DNA of 27,151 bases from TMED23 sp913054205. GTDB lineage: Bacteria; Pseudomonadota; Alphaproteobacteria; Rhodospirillales; UBA2165. The DNA lies in NCBI GenBank assembly GCA_046582495.1, contig JAYGEG010000186.1, forward strand, positions 1-27,151, in the 5' to 3' direction. A program made the position numbers and the translations under genes. The first letter of the stretch is position 1. Every line of letters starts with the position of its first letter. The notes under the pieces were generated by a model, which saw only the letters and a program-made list of their open reading frames with translations, was not told where the DNA came from and did no database searches. Below are positions 15,529-25,248 of the stretch, piece by piece.

Positions 15529-16017
15529 ATGGGCGTTATAGATCGCGGAGTAAGAAGCATTTTCCTAGCTGAGCTTGTCTCAGGGATGGCGTTGACCTTG
15601 AAGTATTTCTTCAAGCCTAAGGTCACGCTGAACTATCCCTATGAAAAAGGACCGCTCAGCCCACGCTTTAGAGGTGAGCATGCGCTACGCCGATATCCAA
15701 ACGGCGAGGAACGTTGCATTGCGTGCAAATTGTGTGAAGCAATATGCCCGGCCCAAGCAATCACAATTGAAGCCGAGCCCCGCGATGATGGTAGCCGCCG
15801 GGCGACACGTTACGACATTGACATGGTGAAATGTATTTACTGTGGCTATTGCCAGGAAGCTTGCCCGGTTGACGCTATTGTCGAAGGTCCGAACTTTGAA
15901 TTTGCCACGGAAACACGAGAAGAGTTGCTCTACGACAAAGACAAACTTCTCGACAATGGTGATCGTTGGGAAACGCAACTCGCAGCGCGGTTGGAACTTA
16001 CCGCGCCGTATCGTTAA
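15529..16017 (+). CDS. nuoI: NADH-quinone oxidoreductase subunit I
   Basis: A 162-residue NuoI (TYKY, 23-kDa) with two [4Fe-4S] clusters, N6a and N6b, that relay electrons to N2. The two eight-ligand sets are CIACKLCEAICP (C63, C66, C69, C73) and CIYCGYCQEACP (C102, C105, C108, C112). After each last Cys comes the usual Pro. The N-terminal amphipathic region GMALTLKYFFKPKVTLNYP attaches it to the membrane arm. GGAAAGAGAG upstream of ATG 15529 is a good ribosome site. Standard length for alphaproteobacteria. Confidence 0.98.
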   Translation: MGVIDRGVRSIFLAELVSGMALTLKYFFKPKVTLNYPYEKGPLSPRFRGEHALRRYPNGEERCIACKLCEAICPAQAITIEAEPRDDGSRRATRYDIDMVKCIYCGYCQEACPVDAIVEGPNFEFATETREELLYDKDKLLDNGDRWETQLAARLELTAPYR

Positions 16018-16078
16018 TACGAGAGACGTCAGCAATGCTGAACGCGATTGATACAATTGAACATAAGGAGGCCGGTGA

Positions 16079-16690
16079 ATGATCGTCCAAGGCCTGGCCT
16101 TTTATATGTTCGCAGCATTCACTATTTTTGCAGGCGTGATGGTTATTTCCGCCCGCAATCCCGTACATTCCGTGCTGTTTCTCATCCTTGCCTTCTTCAA
16201 CTCAGCCGGTCTGTTTGTTTTGTTGGGTGCTGAGTTCCTGGCGATGATTTTGGTTGTTGTATATGTTGGCGCGGTCGCCGTGTTGTTCATGTTTGTTGTC
16301 ATGATGCTGGATATCAGTCTCACCGAATTACGCGAAGGCTTTTTGCAATATTTGCCACTTGGTGCGCTGGTGGGTTTCATTTTGGTAATGGAGCTTGGCG
16401 TCATTGCAGGCAGCTGGGTCTTTGCGCCGGATGTCGAAAAGCATTTCGCAGCTCCGGCGATTGCGATGAAGACCACCAATACCGAGGCTATCGGTAGTTT
16501 GCTCTATACGCATTATGTCTATTACTTCCAGGCTGCAGGCATGATTTTGCTGGTTGCGATGATTGGTGCGATTGTTTTGACGCACCGTAAACGTGAAGGC
16601 GTGCGAAAACAAAATATTGGCGAGCAAATTGCCCGCCGGCCAAGTGATACGATTGAGATTAAAAAAGTCACGCCGGGGAGAGGGGTCTAA
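16079..16690 (+). CDS. nuoJ: NADH-quinone oxidoreductase subunit J
   Basis: A 203-residue NuoJ (ND6) with five membrane helices; its third helix contains the pi-bulge region linked to coupling. The motif VYVGAVAVLFMFVVMMLDI (about 61-79) is characteristic, as is the start FAAFTIFAGVMVISARNPVHSVL (the part to 20 residues is enough to recognise it). It has the strongest ribosome site in the operon, AAGGAGG at 16065-16071, seven bases before ATG 16079, following the largest gap within the operon (61 bases after nuoI). That spacing suggests re-setting of translation for the membrane-arm genes. TAATG overlap with nuoK. Confidence 0.97.
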   Translation: MIVQGLAFYMFAAFTIFAGVMVISARNPVHSVLFLILAFFNSAGLFVLLGAEFLAMILVVVYVGAVAVLFMFVVMMLDISLTELREGFLQYLPLGALVGFILVMELGVIAGSWVFAPDVEKHFAAPAIAMKTTNTEAIGSLLYTHYVYYFQAAGMILLVAMIGAIVLTHRKREGVRKQNIGEQIARRPSDTIEIKKVTPGRGV

Positions 16691-17001
16691 TGTTAGAAAT
16701 TGGCTTATCCCACTATCTGACCCTTGGCGCCATTTTGTTTACGCTTGGTGTGTTCGGCATTTTCCTAAACCGCAAGAACGTCATCATTATTATGATGTCA
16801 ATTGAGCTCATTTTGCTCGCCGTCAACATCAATTTTGTCGCCTTCTCGGCCCATCTCGGCGACATGTTCGGCCAAGTGTTTGCGCTGTTTGTATTGACCG
16901 TTGCGGCAGCTGAGGCGGCAATTGGCCTCGCGATCTTAGTTGTTTATTTCCGCAACCGCGGCAGCATCGCTGTCGAGGACATTCGGATCATGAAGGGGTA
17001 G
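16690..17001 (+). CDS. nuoK: NADH-quinone oxidoreductase subunit K
   Basis: A 103-residue NuoK (ND4L), three membrane helices. Two membrane-embedded glutamates essential for proton movement are visible: in MMSIELILLAVNINFVAF (about residue 38) and in VAAAEAAIGLAILVVYF (about residue 75). ATG 16690 overlaps the nuoJ stop (TAATG), and nuoL starts eight bases after its own stop. Length is within one or two residues of normal. Confidence 0.97.
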   Translation: MLEIGLSHYLTLGAILFTLGVFGIFLNRKNVIIIMMSIELILLAVNINFVAFSAHLGDMFGQVFALFVLTVAAAEAAIGLAILVVYFRNRGSIAVEDIRIMKG

Positions 17002-17009
17002 TCGGAAGT

Positions 17010-18980
17010 ATGTATGTAGCAGCTGTATTTCTGCCCCTGATTGGTAGCCTGATTGCCGGCCTGATTGCATTTGCCGCCCAAGGTGCTGTCAGAGCGGATG
17101 ACAAAGAGCGCAAGAAACGCTTGGACCGCGCTTCGCAGGTGGTGACCTGTGGTGCCATGCTGTTAGCGGCGCTTTCGGCGATTTTGGTTTTTGTCTCAGT
17201 TGTCGTGAACGGCCAGGACGGTACGGTAGAGCTCTTCACCTGGATTGATGTTGGATCGCTTGAGTTCTCCTGGGCGCTACGCGGTGACACGCTCGCGGTT
17301 CTTATGGTGACAATGGTTACCGTGGTTTCCTCGATGATCCATGTCTATTCAATAGGGTATATGTCGCACGATAATTCGGTGCCGCGCTTTATGGCCTATC
17401 TCAGCCTGTTTTCGTTCTTCATGCTGATGCTGGTCTCCTCCGACAACCTCGTGCAGTTGTTCTTTGGCTGGGAAGGTGTTGGCCTTGCGTCTTACCTGTT
17501 GATCGGTTTCTGGTATGACCGGCCTGCTGCTAACGCGGCAGCAATTAAAGCTTTTGTCGTTAATAGGATCGGCGATTTTGGTTTCGCGCTCGGTATTTTC
17601 GCGACATTCTTCCTGTTTGATAGTGTCAGCTACGACACGATCTTTGGTCTCGCAGAAAGCAAATCGACGGCAACCATGGAAGTCTTCTCCGGCGAGTTTC
17701 ATGCGCTCACGGTGATCTGTTTGTTGTTGTTTTTTGGGGCGATGGGCAAGTCCGCTCAGCTCGGCCTTCATGTCTGGCTACCCGATGCGATGGAAGGCCC
17801 GACGCCTGTCTCGGCATTGATCCATGCGGCAACGATGGTGACGGCAGGAATTTTCATGGTCGCGCGCTTGTCGCCGTTGTTTGAATATTCAGAAACGGCT
17901 TTGATCGTGGTGACGTTGGTTGGTGCTTCGACGGCAATTTTTGCTGCGACAGTTGGTTGCGTGCAAAACGATATCAAACGGGTGATTGCTTATTCGACCT
18001 GCTCTCAGCTCGGATATATGTTCTTTGCTCTAGGCGTCTCGGCCTATTCAGCCGGCATGTTCCACCTGATCACCCATGCGTTCTTTAAAGCTTTGCTGTT
18101 CCTCGGTGCCGGCTCGGTTATCCATGCGATGTCTGATGAGCAAGACATGCGCAATATGGGCGGGCTTTATAAGCTCATTCCGGCAACGCATGTATTGATG
18201 ATTGTAGGTAGTTTGTCGCTCGCCGGCATTTTTCCATTTTCCGGCTTCTACTCTAAAGATATTATCTTGGAAGCGGCATGGGGCGCACATACCGGCATCG
18301 GTCAATACGCGTTTTGGCTCGGTATAACGGCGGCCTTCCTAACGGCGTTCTATTCCTGGCGATTGCTTATTATGACGTTCTACGGAGAATCCCGCGCGGA
18401 TGAGACGACATTGGCGCATGTCCATGAATCTCCAAAAGTTATGATCCTGCCGTTGGTTGTTTTGGCACTCGGTGCCATCTTCCTTGGATTTCTAACAGTA
18501 GATTACTTTATCGGCGGGCAATCTGCTGATTTCTGGAAAAACTCCCTCTTTGTATTGGAGTCGCATGACGCTCTCGAAAATGCGCACCATGTTCCGATTT
18601 GGGTGAAGTATCTGCCGCTCGTCGTCGGTGTCGCTGGAATTGCGCTCGCGTACCTCATGTATATGTTTGCGCCGGAACTGCCGGGCGCACTCGCGGCTGG
18701 TTTCCAGCGGACCTATTTGTTCTTGCTCAACAAGTGGTATTTCGATGAGCTCTACGACAAGATTTTCATCAAACCGTCCTTTTCTTTAGGCCGAGGTTTC
18801 TGGAAAGCCGGTGATGGTTTGCTGATTGATGGCGTTGGGCCTGATGGTGTCGCTGCTGCCGTGCGTCATTTAGCGCGCCGAGCAGGGGCTGTTCAAAGCG
18901 GCTATCTCTACCATTACGCATTTGCCATGTTGCTGGGCGTCGCGGCGCTCATTACCTGGTTTTTGGTTAAGGGGGCATAG
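17010..18980 (+). CDS. nuoL: NADH-quinone oxidoreductase subunit L
   Basis: A 656-residue NuoL (ND5), the distal antiporter-like proton pump of complex I. Visible are the helix-5 glutamate region FFGWEGVGLASYLLIGFWY, the helix-7 motif GKSAQLGLHVWLPDAMEGPT with its Lys, the discontinuous helix HAATMVTAGIFMVARLSP, and QNDIKRVIAYSTCSQLGYMF. The C-terminal part contains the region that forms the long lateral helix and final anchor (RTYLFLLNKWYFDELYDKI). Complete and in one frame. nuoM starts four bases after its stop. Confidence 0.98.
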   Translation: MYVAAVFLPLIGSLIAGLIAFAAQGAVRADDKERKKRLDRASQVVTCGAMLLAALSAILVFVSVVVNGQDGTVELFTWIDVGSLEFSWALRGDTLAVLMVTMVTVVSSMIHVYSIGYMSHDNSVPRFMAYLSLFSFFMLMLVSSDNLVQLFFGWEGVGLASYLLIGFWYDRPAANAAAIKAFVVNRIGDFGFALGIFATFFLFDSVSYDTIFGLAESKSTATMEVFSGEFHALTVICLLLFFGAMGKSAQLGLHVWLPDAMEGPTPVSALIHAATMVTAGIFMVARLSPLFEYSETALIVVTLVGASTAIFAATVGCVQNDIKRVIAYSTCSQLGYMFFALGVSAYSAGMFHLITHAFFKALLFLGAGSVIHAMSDEQDMRNMGGLYKLIPATHVLMIVGSLSLAGIFPFSGFYSKDIILEAAWGAHTGIGQYAFWLGITAAFLTAFYSWRLLIMTFYGESRADETTLAHVHESPKVMILPLVVLALGAIFLGFLTVDYFIGGQSADFWKNSLFVLESHDALENAHHVPIWVKYLPLVVGVAGIALAYLMYMFAPELPGALAAGFQRTYLFLLNKWYFDELYDKIFIKPSFSLGRGFWKAGDGLLIDGVGPDGVAAAVRHLARRAGAVQSGYLYHYAFAMLLGVAALITWFLVKGA

Positions 18981-18983
18981 ATT

Positions 18984-20497
18984 ATGACTAACTTCCCCTG
19001 GCTATCCGTTATTACTTTTGCGCCCTTGGTCGGCGTGTTCTTCATCCTGTTAATTCGGGGTGACGAGGAAACCACAGCGCGCAATGCCCGTGGTATCGCG
19101 CTCTGGACATCCTTGGTGACGTTCTTCGTTTCGCTTGGTGTTTGGATTAATTTCGATAACACGACAGCGTCATTCCAGTTTGTCGAAAAAACGGTGTGGA
19201 TGCCGGGCCTTAATCTCGCGTATCACATGGGGATTGATGGCATATCGATGTTCTTTGTCATTCTTTCAACGCTGTTGACTGTCATCTGCATTGCCGCAAG
19301 TTGGACCACGATAAAAGACCGCGTCAAAGAATATATGATCGCCTTCCTGGTGCTCGAAACTTTGATGATCGGCATGTTCTCAGCACTTGATCTCATTCTC
19401 TTCTACGTATTCTTTGAAGGCGTACTGATCCCGATGTTTATCATCATTGGTGTGTGGGGCGGACCGCGCCGGAATTATGCAGCCTACAAGCTGTTCCTCT
19501 ATACGCTGACGGGCTCCGTGCTGATGCTGCTCGCCATTTTGACGATGATGTTTCAAGCGGGGACATCTGACATTACGGTGCTTCTGAAACACGATTTCCC
19601 AGCGACAATGCAACCGTGGTTGTGGCTGGCATTCTTTGCTTCATTTGCGGTGAAGATGCCGATGTGGCCGGTTCATACCTGGCTGCCGACGCGCATGTTG
19701 AAGCGCCGACGGCTGGCTCTGTAATTCTTGCCGGCGTATTGCTGAAATTTGGCGGCTATGGCTTCTTGCGTTTCTCGTTGCCAATGTTCCCCTTGGCCTC
19801 GGCAGACTTCACGCCGCTTATCTTCACGCTCAGTATTATTGCGGTGGTCTATACCTCGCTGGTCGCACTGGCGCAGGAAGATATGAAAAAGCTCATTGCT
19901 TATTCTTCGGTTGCGCATATGGGGTTCGTGACCATCGGCACGTTTGCCGCAAATACTCAAGGCATTGAAGGCGCGATTATAACGATGCTGAGCCACGGCG
20001 TTGTATCGGCCGCCCTGTTCCTGATCGTTGGTGTTGTTTACGACCGCATCCACAGCCGCGACATTGATGCCTATGGCGGGCTCGTGCACCGCATGCCGAA
20101 ATACGCCCTGATGTTTATGGTCTTTATGATGGCATCGGTTGGATTGCCGGGTACCAGCGGCTTTGTCGGCGAGTTTTTAATTCTCGTTGGCGTGTTTAAA
20201 GTCAACGCTTGGGTTGCGGCCTTTGCGACCACAGGCGTAATTTTGGGCGCAGCCTATATGCTCTATCTTTATCGCCGGGTCATATTCGGCGAGTTGACCA
20301 AGGAAAATCTAAAATCGATCCTCGATGTGAATGCGCGCGAAGTTGCGATTTTTGCGCCATTGTTGCTGATCGTTTTTGTCATGGGCATTTATCCATCTTT
20401 GTTCTTGGATGCGATGCATGTCTCGGTCGAAAATTTGGTTGATCGTTATCAAAGCGCGCTTGCCGCCGCGCAGCATATTTCGGTAGTTGCGAAGTAG
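18984..20497 (+). CDS. nuoM: NADH-quinone oxidoreductase subunit M, interrupted by a frameshift
   Basis: NuoM (ND4) is an antiporter-like proton-pumping subunit. The N-terminal 235 codons are normal, with FFEGVLIPMFIIIGVWGGPR (helix-5 Glu) and FAVKMPMWPVHTWLP (Lys). Directly after that proline the frame changes: the written frame reads TRMLKRRRLAL and stops at 19722-19724, whereas the next frame gives the expected DAHVEAPTAGSVILAGVLLK with FGGYGFLRF and continues to a normal C-terminus at 20497. One missing base between about 19686 and 19690 (CTGCC/GACGCG) explains it; restored, the protein would be about 504 residues, normal length. There is no homopolymer or slippery site. Because NuoM is needed for proton pumping and all thirteen other subunits are intact, a sequencing or assembly error is the likeliest cause. 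Confidence 0.93.
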
Positions 20498-20511
20498 AGG
20501 AAATTAGAATT

Positions 20512-21996
20512 ATGCCACTAGCAACTCTACCTGTTTTAATACCAGCTTTGCCGGAGATATTCCTGGCAATAGCCTCAATGCTGCTTTTGATGCTGGGCGT
20601 GTTCTCGAATGAGTCGACCAACACGCGGACAGTGTCCTATGCCAGTGTTTTGGTATTGGTGGTCACAATTCCTTTTGTCGCTTTGGTGACGGAAGGGCGG
20701 ACAGTTACCTTTGGCGGTGCCTTCGTGACAGACACTTTTGCTGTTTACATCAAGGCGTTGGTATTGCTATCCGCTGCGACCGCAATCTTGATGTCCAAAG
20801 ATTATTTAAAATTACAGGGGATTGAACGCTTCGAATTCCCTGTTTTGATTGTCTTAGCCACCCTTGGCATGATGATGATGGTCTCAGCCAATGATTTATT
20901 GGCGCTATATCTCGGTCTTGAATTGCAAAGCTTATCACTCTACGTGATTGCGGCTTTCCAAAGGGATAGCGCTAGATCAGCCGAAGCTGGGCTTAAGTAT
21001 TTTGTTCTCGGTGCCTTGTCGTCCGGCATGTTGCTGTATGGTATATCGATGATCTACGGATTTGCGGGTTCGACAAGTTTCGATACGCTCGCAACCATAT
21101 TCCACGATGCCCATGGTCAAGCACCATCGGTTGGAGTGATCGTCGGTATGGTGTTCATTTTGGCCGGTTTGGCGTTCAAAGTTTCGGCTGTGCCCTTCCA
21201 CATGTGGACGCCCGATGTATATGAAGGCGCGCCGACACCCGTTACAGCGCTATTTGCCGTAGCGCCAAAAATTGCTGCGATGGGTCTATTTATCCGCGTT
21301 ATGGTTGGACCGTTTGGCGAGCTTGGCGCGCAGTGGCAGCAGATTATTATTTTCATCTCAATTGCCTCGATGGGTCTCGGTGCTTTTGCCGCGATCAATC
21401 AGACCAATATCAAACGCCTGATGGCCTATAGCTCGATCGGTCATATGGGTTACGCTTTGATTGGCCTGGCGGTTGCAGGCGCTGCTGGAAATGATGCGAT
21501 GCGTGCTGATGGCGTTCAAGCGATGCTGATTTATCTTGGCATCTATATGTTTATGAACATTGGCACCTTTGCCTGCATCCTGTTGATGAAGCGGGATGGT
21601 CGCATGGTTGAAGGCATTGATGATCTAGCTGGACTTTCCAAAACCAATCCCGGCTTGGCAATGATTTTATCGATCTTTATGTTCTCAATGGCGGGCATTC
21701 CACCGCTGGCAGGTTTCCTCGGCAAGCTGTATGTCTTCCAAGCTGCTATTCAGGCAGAGCTGTATACGCTTGCCGTTGTGGGTGTGCTGGCGAGTGTTGT
21801 CGGTGCGTATTATTACATTCGCATTATCAAAGTGATGTATTTCGATGCGCCAGCCGAAGAGCTCGATACCGGCATCAGTCTTGAAATGAAAGCGATCTTG
21901 GTTGTGACAGGAATCGTGATTGTCTTTTTCATCTTCTACCCGATGCCGCTGATCACGGGCGCAGAATTAGCAACGGCTTCTCTCTTTCACAAATAA
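20512..21996 (+). CDS. nuoN: NADH-quinone oxidoreductase subunit N
   Basis: A 494-residue NuoN (ND2), the third antiporter-like subunit. Motifs: LLALYLGLELQSLSLYVIAA with the helix-5 Glu, then AEAGLKYFVLGALSSGMLLYG, AFKVSAVPFHMWTPDVYEGA with the helix-7 Lys, and INQTNIKRLMAYSSIGHMGY. Fourteen membrane segments are expected. A ribosome site GAGGAAATT lies before ATG 20512. It closes the nuo block; birA starts three bases after its stop. Confidence 0.98.
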   Translation: MPLATLPVLIPALPEIFLAIASMLLLMLGVFSNESTNTRTVSYASVLVLVVTIPFVALVTEGRTVTFGGAFVTDTFAVYIKALVLLSAATAILMSKDYLKLQGIERFEFPVLIVLATLGMMMMVSANDLLALYLGLELQSLSLYVIAAFQRDSARSAEAGLKYFVLGALSSGMLLYGISMIYGFAGSTSFDTLATIFHDAHGQAPSVGVIVGMVFILAGLAFKVSAVPFHMWTPDVYEGAPTPVTALFAVAPKIAAMGLFIRVMVGPFGELGAQWQQIIIFISIASMGLGAFAAINQTNIKRLMAYSSIGHMGYALIGLAVAGAAGNDAMRADGVQAMLIYLGIYMFMNIGTFACILLMKRDGRMVEGIDDLAGLSKTNPGLAMILSIFMFSMAGIPPLAGFLGKLYVFQAAIQAELYTLAVVGVLASVVGAYYYIRIIKVMYFDAPAEELDTGISLEMKAILVVTGIVIVFFIFYPMPLITGAELATASLFHK

Positions 21997-21999
21997 TAA

Positions 22000-22779
22000 A
22001 TGATGACCGACCTTCCTAAAATGCCAGATGGTTATAGCCTGGTGGCGTTCGATACGATTGGCAGCACGAATGACGAGCTCAAGCAACGCGCCATCCAAGC
22101 CAATGCGCCTGAAGGCAGCGTCGTGTGGGCGCTCGAACAAACCTCAGGCAAAGGACGGCAAAAGCGCAATTGGGAGTCGGTGCCCGGCAATATGTATTGC
22201 TCGGTATTGTTACGCCCCAATTGTGACATGGCTGAAGCGGCTCAGATTGGCTTCCTGCCGGTCATTGCCGCAGGTGAGGCATTGGCAGGGCTTCTCGGAA
22301 ACGCTGCGCCGCTAAGATACAAATGGCCAAACGATCTTCTGCTCAACCGAAAAAAAATCAGTGGTGCGCTGTTAGAAGCCGGCGCTGGGCAAAACGGGCT
22401 GGCGGCTTGGGTCATAGTTGGCTGCGGCATTAATCTTGCGCATTATCCCGATGATACGCGTTTCCCGGCAACGAGTGTGCGGCACGAACTGAACCAAAAT
22501 ATTGAGATAGGCGACATGGTCTCAGCTTACGTGCGTAATCTCGCCAATTGGTATGGCCGTTGGCAAGAGGAGGGGTTTGAACCCGTTCGCGCCGCCTGGC
22601 TGACCTCCGCGCATAAGTTTGATGAGCCTCTGATTGTCGAAAGCGGTGCTGAAACCATAACTGGCCCGTTCCGTGATCTCGATGAAAATGGTGCGCTGGT
22701 AATTGACACCGATAACGGGCCTCGCCGGATTGCGGCTGGCGACGTATACTTCACCGATACGACGAGTGGAGAAATATAA
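22000..22779 (+). CDS. birA: Biotin-[acetyl-CoA-carboxylase] ligase, monofunctional
   Basis: A 259-residue class I biotin-protein ligase: it makes biotinyl-AMP and attaches biotin to the carrier lysine of acetyl-CoA carboxylase and related enzymes in the cytoplasm. Seen: DTIGSTNDELK near residue 18, the biotin/adenylate loop GRQKRNWESVPGNMY (52-66, the GRGRxxRxW loop in a slightly changed form) and YKWPNDLLLNRKKISGALLE (107-126) with the catalytic Lys. There is no N-terminal helix-turn-helix, so it is not the repressor type. The C-terminal SH3-like domain (FRDLDENGALVIDTDNGPRR) is present. Start at 22000 or at the next codon, 22003, also ATG. The position directly after nuoN is common in alphaproteobacteria. 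Confidence 0.94.
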   Translation: MMTDLPKMPDGYSLVAFDTIGSTNDELKQRAIQANAPEGSVVWALEQTSGKGRQKRNWESVPGNMYCSVLLRPNCDMAEAAQIGFLPVIAAGEALAGLLGNAAPLRYKWPNDLLLNRKKISGALLEAGAGQNGLAAWVIVGCGINLAHYPDDTRFPATSVRHELNQNIEIGDMVSAYVRNLANWYGRWQEEGFEPVRAAWLTSAHKFDEPLIVESGAETITGPFRDLDENGALVIDTDNGPRRIAAGDVYFTDTTSGEI

Positions 22780-23553
22780 GTGCTTCTAGCGATAGATTCA
22801 GGTAACACAAATATCGTATTTGCTGTCTTTAACGACGACGGCGAGGTCAAAGGTGAGTGGCGCGCGGCGTCCGACGTTAATCGCACAGCTGACGAGTTTG
22901 GTGTCTGGATCGGCCAACTGATGAAGCAAGATAGTTTGTCGCGCGATGATATCACCGCGGCGATAATAGCGACAGTGGTGCCGGCAAATTTGGTTCATTT
23001 AAAAAATTTGTGTCAGAGCTATTTTAACTGCGAGCCATTGGTCGTCGGCGATCCTGACGTTGAGCTTGGCTTCAAAGTTTTAATTGATCATCCAAAAGAA
23101 GTCGGTGCGGATCGACTATGCAATACTGTTTCAGCACATGAAAATTACGATGGACCAGTGACGGTTATAGATTTTGGGACAGCAACCACGTTCGACATTA
23201 TTGACGCTGAAGGGAATTACAACGGCAGCATTATTTCTCCCGGCATTAATTTATCTCTTGAAGCACTTCATATGGGCGCGGCCCAATTACCCCGTGTTGC
23301 GATTGAACGACCAGAAAATGTGATTGGCACCGGTACCGTCTCGGCCATGCAATCGGGCATATTCTGGGGCTATGTCAGCATGATTGAAGGAATGACAACG
23401 CGCATCAAACAAGAGGTCGGCGGAGACATGACGGTTGTTGCAACAGGTGGCTTAGCGCCCATGTTCGCAGATGCCACCGATGCCATTGATCATTGGCAGC
23501 AGGATTTAACACTCCGCGGTCTTCTCGCCATTTACCGGCGCAATCAAACCTGA
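22780..23553 (+). CDS. coaX: Type III pantothenate kinase
   Basis: A 257-residue CoaX, which phosphorylates pantothenate in the first step of CoA synthesis; this type is not inhibited by CoA and needs a monovalent cation (established knowledge). Motifs of the ASKHA fold: D6-SGNTNIVFAVF (phosphate loop), GADRLCNTVSA at 109-119 and D131-FGTATTFDI. The C-terminal ATP-binding part contains VVATGGLAPMFAD. It starts with GTG at 22780, immediately after the birA stop and with GGAGAAAT upstream. Its TGA shares a base with the rnj ATG (TGATG). No coaA-type kinase is seen in the window. Confidence 0.95.
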   Translation: MLLAIDSGNTNIVFAVFNDDGEVKGEWRAASDVNRTADEFGVWIGQLMKQDSLSRDDITAAIIATVVPANLVHLKNLCQSYFNCEPLVVGDPDVELGFKVLIDHPKEVGADRLCNTVSAHENYDGPVTVIDFGTATTFDIIDAEGNYNGSIISPGINLSLEALHMGAAQLPRVAIERPENVIGTGTVSAMQSGIFWGYVSMIEGMTTRIKQEVGGDMTVVATGGLAPMFADATDAIDHWQQDLTLRGLLAIYRRNQT

Positions 23554-25244
23554 TGGCGAAAAAGAAAGCAAACACCGAGGCAGAATTGCTGTTCGTGCCG
23601 CTTGGCGGTACCGAAGAAATAGGGATGAACTTTAATCTCTACGGCTTTGGCGCACCGGGGGATCACGATTGGATTATCATTGATCTTGGCATTACCTTTG
23701 GTGACGATTCCACACCCAGCATTGATGTCATCCTACCTGATCCAAAATTCATTGAAGAACGCCGGGATAAACTTGCCGGTATTATTTTGACCCATGGTCA
23801 TGAAGATCATTTAGGCGCGGTACCCTATTTGTGGGACAGATTGCGCTGTCCAGTTTATGCAACGCCGTTCACCGCAGCTCTGTTGCGCTCCAAGCTCGAA
23901 ATGGATGGCGATGCCCGCGACATGAAAATCATTGAAGTGCCTTTGGCGGGTAAATTCGAAGTTGGCCCGTTTTCGATTGAGCTCATTACATTGACCCATT
24001 CGATGCCAGAACCGAACGCCGTCGTTGTGCGCTCGGAGCTCGGCACGATCTTTCACACGGGCGATTGGAAGTTCGATCCTGATCCCGTCGTGGGTGAGGC
24101 TTCGGACATTGAGGCTTTAAAGGCGCTTGGTGATGAAGGTGTGCTGGCAGCGATTGGCGATTCCACCAATGTTTTTGTCTCTGGCACATCGGGATCAGAA
24201 GCAGGCATTCTCCAAAATTTGACGGAGATGATCGGTAAATGCACGGGCCGGGTGGCGGTTGCTTGTTTTGCCTCCAACGTTGCGCGGCTTAAAACGATAT
24301 TTAATGCGGCTACGGCGAATGGGCGGGTAGTGTGTTTGGTCGGGCGCTCACTCTGGCGGATCAATGCCGCCGCGCGTCAAACTGGCTATCTTGCGGATTT
24401 ACCGGCTTTTATTGAAGCTGAGGATGCTGAGGATATCCCGAAGGACCAAGTTCTCTACATTTGTACCGGTAGCCAAGGTGAGCCGCGTGCTGCGCTGTCT
24501 CGTATCGCTGCAAGAGATCATCGGCAAGTGAAGCTCGGTGATGGAGATACGGTGATCTTTTCATCTCGCATTATCCCGGGGAATGAACTTGGCATCGCGC
24601 GCCTTCACAACAAGCTTATCCAAAATGGTGTTGATGTCATCATGGATGAGCATGGCAATGTCCATGTGTCAGGCCATCCCGCCGAAGATGAATTGATCGA
24701 GATGTATCAGTATGTCCGACCTGAGATCGTTGTGCCAGTACATGGCGAGCCGCGTCACCTCAAACGCCACGCCGAGATCGCTAAAAACTGTCAGGTGCCG
24801 GAAACAATATTGGTGAATAATGGCGCTGTCGTGCGGTTGGCGCCAAACAAGGCTGAGATAATTGACCAAGTGCATGCTGGGCGTTTTGCACTGGATGGGC
24901 CACGGATTGTGCCGCTTGAGAGCCAGGCGATCAAAGATCGCACACGCATTCTTTATAACGGTGTTGCGGTATATACATTGGTTCTAGATGCTTCCGGCAA
25001 TATAATTGGTGATCCTCAATTAACCACCCATGGTTTGGTTGAAGATGATGAAATGCCTGATTTGCTGAGCAAAATATTTGAAGATGTAGAAGATGCGCTG
25101 ATCGATATGAGTGATGCTGATATTACAAATGATGCCAAGGTCAAAGAAGCTGCGCGCATAGTCGTGCGCCGGAACTTTAGGGATAGCCATCACAAAAGGC
25201 CGCTAACAACCGTGCATGTCGTTCGCATTAAGGATCAAGGGTAA
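23553..25244 (+). CDS. rnj: Ribonuclease J
   Basis: A 563-residue RNase J of the metallo-beta-lactamase/beta-CASP family, an endo- and 5'-exoribonuclease for rRNA maturation and mRNA decay. Metal-binding motif 2 is H81-G-H83-E-D85-H86 in LTHGHEDHLG; H149 (LTHSMPEPNA) and D171 (FHTGDWKFDPDP) follow. The beta-CASP domain (about 205-360) has ACFASNVARLKTI and YICTGSQGEPRAALSR, and the end motif HVSGHPAEDE (371-380) with PVHGEPRHLKRHA closes the active site. ATG 23553 is preferred over a longer frame from 23493, which lies inside coaX. Long CDS with complete C-terminal domain. The TGATG overlap with coaX suggests coupled translation. Confidence 0.96.
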   Translation: MAKKKANTEAELLFVPLGGTEEIGMNFNLYGFGAPGDHDWIIIDLGITFGDDSTPSIDVILPDPKFIEERRDKLAGIILTHGHEDHLGAVPYLWDRLRCPVYATPFTAALLRSKLEMDGDARDMKIIEVPLAGKFEVGPFSIELITLTHSMPEPNAVVVRSELGTIFHTGDWKFDPDPVVGEASDIEALKALGDEGVLAAIGDSTNVFVSGTSGSEAGILQNLTEMIGKCTGRVAVACFASNVARLKTIFNAATANGRVVCLVGRSLWRINAAARQTGYLADLPAFIEAEDAEDIPKDQVLYICTGSQGEPRAALSRIAARDHRQVKLGDGDTVIFSSRIIPGNELGIARLHNKLIQNGVDVIMDEHGNVHVSGHPAEDELIEMYQYVRPEIVVPVHGEPRHLKRHAEIAKNCQVPETILVNNGAVVRLAPNKAEIIDQVHAGRFALDGPRIVPLESQAIKDRTRILYNGVAVYTLVLDASGNIIGDPQLTTHGLVEDDEMPDLLSKIFEDVEDALIDMSDADITNDAKVKEAARIVVRRNFRDSHHKRPLTTVHVVRIKDQG

Positions 25245-25248
25245 ACCG

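Noticed and set aside
19680..19730. Programmed ribosomal frameshift in nuoM
   Set aside because: No slippery heptamer or downstream hairpin is evident at the CTGCC/GACGCG junction, and NuoM is not known to use frameshifting.
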